A stretch of 6,500 nucleotides of DNA, from NCBI GenBank assembly GCA_003489345.1, contig DNIT01000195.1, positions 10,932-17,431 on the forward strand, in the 5' to 3' direction. Position 1 is the stretch's first letter. Every line of letters begins with the position of its first letter. This DNA comes from Pelotomaculum sp. (GTDB taxonomy: Bacteria > Bacillota > Desulfotomaculia > Desulfotomaculales > Pelotomaculaceae). Shown here one piece after another: positions 4,560 through 6,500 of this stretch. The notes under the pieces were generated by a model. It ran no database searches. It was not told where the DNA came from and was given only the letters and a program-made list of their open reading frames with translations. Made by a program: the position numbers and the translations under genes.

Positions 4560-6500
4560 TTGGCCAGAGAACAAGATATTATCCATCTGTTTAAAAATCT
4601 TGATGTAAAAGACCCTGAAATGCTGCAGATTGCTTTGGCCAAGAATTTCGCTGAGATAGAAAACCGGTTAGGAATAGTCCAGATGTGCCTAAAGCAAATC
4701 TCTGGCGGTTCGGTAACCGATGTAACAGCAAAACTACAGCAGAGTTTTGCCGATACGGCTGCGGCGCTGATAGCTGCTTCCCAAGCCTTAGAAACGGCTG
4801 ACGGCAATATCCAAGGATTCTTTCAGGATGACACTCCCTCTGAGGGCATGAATTTTGGAGACATATGGATAGACACAGACGGCCATTCTCCACTTACGAC
4901 AGAAGATATTTATCGCTATGAAGATGAAGAAGGGGGCTCAGCAGGAGAATTATCCTGGGCTTCTGCGCCAACAAGCGCTGTAGGCATTGTATATCTCGAA
5001 GCTTATAATGCTCAACTAACAGCAGGGAAGAAGATCACTACCTTCTATCAATCTGATATTCCTGTTGCGGAGTCCAAAGGCGATTTATGGGTGGACATTG
5101 ATGACAACAACAAGACCTACCGGGCTGCTGCTGCTGGAGCAGATACTATCATACCAGGAGAGTGGGAGCCAATACGCGATTTGGGAGTAACAAGGTCTGC
5201 TGCTACTTATGTAATATCTGACGGATCAACCACCAATGTATCCAGGCATGCCGACTACATAATACCGTCCGGCAGCACATCTGCTCAAAAGACTATACAA
5301 AAGGCTATAGATGCACTGCCTGCAGACGGCGGAAAGATACTGTTTCTTGAGGGCACATATATTGTCGATGGCCCCATAAATCTGCGTGATCACGTGGTGC
5401 TGGAAGGTCAAGGGCAGAATACTATTTTAAAACTTAAGGATAATTGTGCATACGCCACGCCATCTTTTACACGAAATAGTATTGCTTTTGGAAGCAATGG
5501 CGAAGATTATGGCAGCGGCTTGCCTAGATATAAAAAGGCCAAATTCGGCAAGGGAATCCTGATCGAGGAGGCCACCGCCAACCTGCTCACCGCTAATCAG
5601 AGCAGCGTTGAGACGGATACGACAGGGTTATCATCATTCTCAAGTGCTACAATTACTCGCGATACAGCAGAGCCTTGGCAGGGTGAGGCCTGCTTAAAAG
5701 TTGTAACTCCCGGCTCAATTGCCGGGGAAGGTATGCTTGCAGATAAAACAGGTTTAACTTTAGCAGTCGATGAAGGATATACAGCAAGTGCTTATGTTAA
5801 GGGCAGCGGAATTGTAAAGATATATCTGGCTGAATGGAGTGGTGGCACACCGCAAACAGTATCATCTGCAAACGTAGAATTGACGTCAACCTGGCAGCGC
5901 ATCCACGTGCCTATTACGATCGCAGATGCGACTAATACCTCGCTGAGAATAATGGTAAGGACGCCCACAGCACAGTCCATCACTTTCTATGTCGATGGTC
6001 TACAGATTGAGAAAAAAGCCTATGCGACATCTTGGCAGATTGGCGGAACGCCACGCGCCGCTGAAGTCTTAACTGTTCCTGCGACAGACATTTTCAACAA
6101 GGGCAATTGGACTATGGAGGTTATTTATACTCCTACAATAGAACCCGCAAATGGATTGTATAAAACATTTTTAGACATAACCATTGATTCAAATAATTTT
6201 TATAGATTGACTTGCGATCCAGCGGGGAGATTGGGCTTTCATCAACGCACCAATGGGGGAACTGTCGTCGCACAAGGTCAGTCTGTTTTAACCAAGGGAA
6301 TACCATATTCAATAGCGGTTACAAGTGATGGAAGCGTGATAAATCTATATGTCAATGGAGTTCTAGAAGGCAGCACTGCCTACACCGAACCATCAGGCAC
6401 ACCTTCTATCATAGGAATAGGGGCAGTATCTTTGGGTGTTCAAACATGCAATGGCATCATTGACGACCTGCGCATTTCCAATCGGGTGCGGACACTAGAA
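4560..6500 (+). CDS. Modular tail fibre / receptor-binding protein with lectin-like domains, 3' end outside window
   Basis: Frame 3 is open without a stop from TTG 4560 to the last base: 647 residues, continuing past the window. Residues 1-82 are mostly helical (IIHLFKNLDVKDPEMLQIAL; KLQQSFADTAAALIAASQAL) and probably anchor the fibre to the virion and trimerise it. Residues 84-215 hold two repeats about 75 residues apart, each with GD(I/L)W(I/V)D and a following (I/T)YR motif. Residues 228-294 are the first turns of a pectate-lyase-like beta-helix (TIQKAIDALPADGGKILFLE, VVLEGQG). This stops abruptly and is followed by 'LPRYKKAKFGKGILIEEATA' and 'NLLTANQSSVETDTTG', typical of phage fibre cassettes. 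Residues 341-495 resemble a carbohydrate-binding sandwich (CBM4/9-like), ending near 'FYVDGLQIEKK'. Residues 512-647 resemble a laminin-G/concanavalin-A domain (GNWTMEVIYTP; INLYVNGVLEG; GIIDDLRISNR). Inferred role: binding host surface sugars. The enzymatic beta-helix appears cut short, so catalysis is unlikely from the visible part. Confidence 0.82.
   Translation, partial: MAREQDIIHLFKNLDVKDPEMLQIALAKNFAEIENRLGIVQMCLKQISGGSVTDVTAKLQQSFADTAAALIAASQALETADGNIQGFFQDDTPSEGMNFGDIWIDTDGHSPLTTEDIYRYEDEEGGSAGELSWASAPTSAVGIVYLEAYNAQLTAGKKITTFYQSDIPVAESKGDLWVDIDDNNKTYRAAAAGADTIIPGEWEPIRDLGVTRSAATYVISDGSTTNVSRHADYIIPSGSTSAQKTIQKAIDALPADGGKILFLEGTYIVDGPINLRDHVVLEGQGQNTILKLKDNCAYATPSFTRNSIAFGSNGEDYGSGLPRYKKAKFGKGILIEEATANLLTANQSSVETDTTGLSSFSSATITRDTAEPWQGEACLKVVTPGSIAGEGMLADKTGLTLAVDEGYTASAYVKGSGIVKIYLAEWSGGTPQTVSSANVELTSTWQRIHVPITIADATNTSLRIMVRTPTAQSITFYVDGLQIEKKAYATSWQIGGTPRAAEVLTVPATDIFNKGNWTMEVIYTPTIEPANGLYKTFLDITIDSNNFYRLTCDPAGRLGFHQRTNGGTVVAQGQSVLTKGIPYSIAVTSDGSVINLYVNGVLEGSTAYTEPSGTPSIIGIGAVSLGVQTCNGIIDDLRISNRVRTLE
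4809..5195 (+). repeat. Two GDxWxD repeats within the fibre protein
   Basis: Protein repeats of about 75 residues. The first runs from about residue 84 (IQGFFQDDTPSEGMNFGDIW) with the core at 100-105. The second runs from about residue 159 (ITTFYQSDIPVAESKGDLWV) with the core at 174-179 and ends in 'GEWEPIRD'. The pattern F(F/Y)Q-x-D-x-P...GD-x-W-x-D followed by Y-R is common in tail fibre and tail-tip proteins of Bacillota phages. The similarity is clear in protein but weak in DNA, so the duplication is old or the units were acquired separately. Confidence 0.6.

Noticed and set aside
5707..5728. Small GC-rich hairpin (CCCGGC / GCCGGG) in the fibre gene
   Set aside because: Only six perfect pairs, no T-run and inside a coding domain; this is expected by chance in sequence of this composition.
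4560..6500. Diversity-generating retroelement target in the fibre gene
   Set aside because: No reverse transcriptase, template repeat or C-type lectin variable region is visible. The C-terminus lies outside the window, so this can only be called unsupported here.
1..6500. CRISPR array, tRNA, insertion sequence or attachment site
   Set aside because: No regularly spaced direct repeats, cloverleaf sequence, transposase or integrase was seen. The visible repeats are the single palindrome and the protein-level repeats described.

Overview
The window is a stretch of phage or prophage virion genes. All six genes lie on the + strand, packed 2 to 43 bases apart. Four of the five visible starts have strong Shine-Dalgarno sequences (GGAGG or GGGGG type) and two are TTG starts, which points to a Gram-positive (Bacillota) host. 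The cysteine-rich beta-helix protein would suit an anaerobic, clostridia-like host, but that is an inference. The nearest well-known analogy for the layout is the connector and tail module of short-tailed (podovirus) phages such as P22 or SU10: adaptor, then nozzle, then fibre.

Layout: (1) 1-1401, the 3' part of a right-handed beta-helix protein (tailspike, or surface pectate-lyase-like protein), followed at once by an intrinsic terminator (1400-1427). (2) 1445-1852, a small protein of unknown function with a helical C-terminal half. (3) 1880-2458, a head-tail adaptor protein with a TTG start. (4) 2461-3099, a second protein with the same adaptor-like layout. (5) 3113-4543, a beta-propeller tail hub or nozzle protein of P22 gp10 size. 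(6) 4560 to the window end, the first 647 residues of a large modular tail fibre or receptor-binding protein, also TTG-initiated. It has a helical anchor, two GD(I/L)W(I/V)D repeats, the first part of a beta-helix, a carbohydrate-binding-like sandwich and a laminin-G-like lectin domain.

How they could work together: the two adaptor-like proteins would form rings below the portal, the propeller protein would form the nozzle that closes the connector, and the large fibre would attach there and bind cell-surface polysaccharide. The beta-helix protein at the left edge may be a polysaccharide-degrading spike or a capsid or tail decoration. It sits upstream of the adaptors and has its own terminator, so it may be a separately transcribed or acquired cassette.

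The most unusual signals are a perfect 14-bp inverted repeat inside the beta-helix gene, the tandem adaptor-like pair, a ribosome-binding site that can fold into a hairpin before the first adaptor, and a fibre in which a beta-helix domain is cut short and joined in frame to a lectin cassette. I saw no tRNA, rRNA, CRISPR array, insertion sequence or lysogeny gene, and no gap over 300 bases without a gene.
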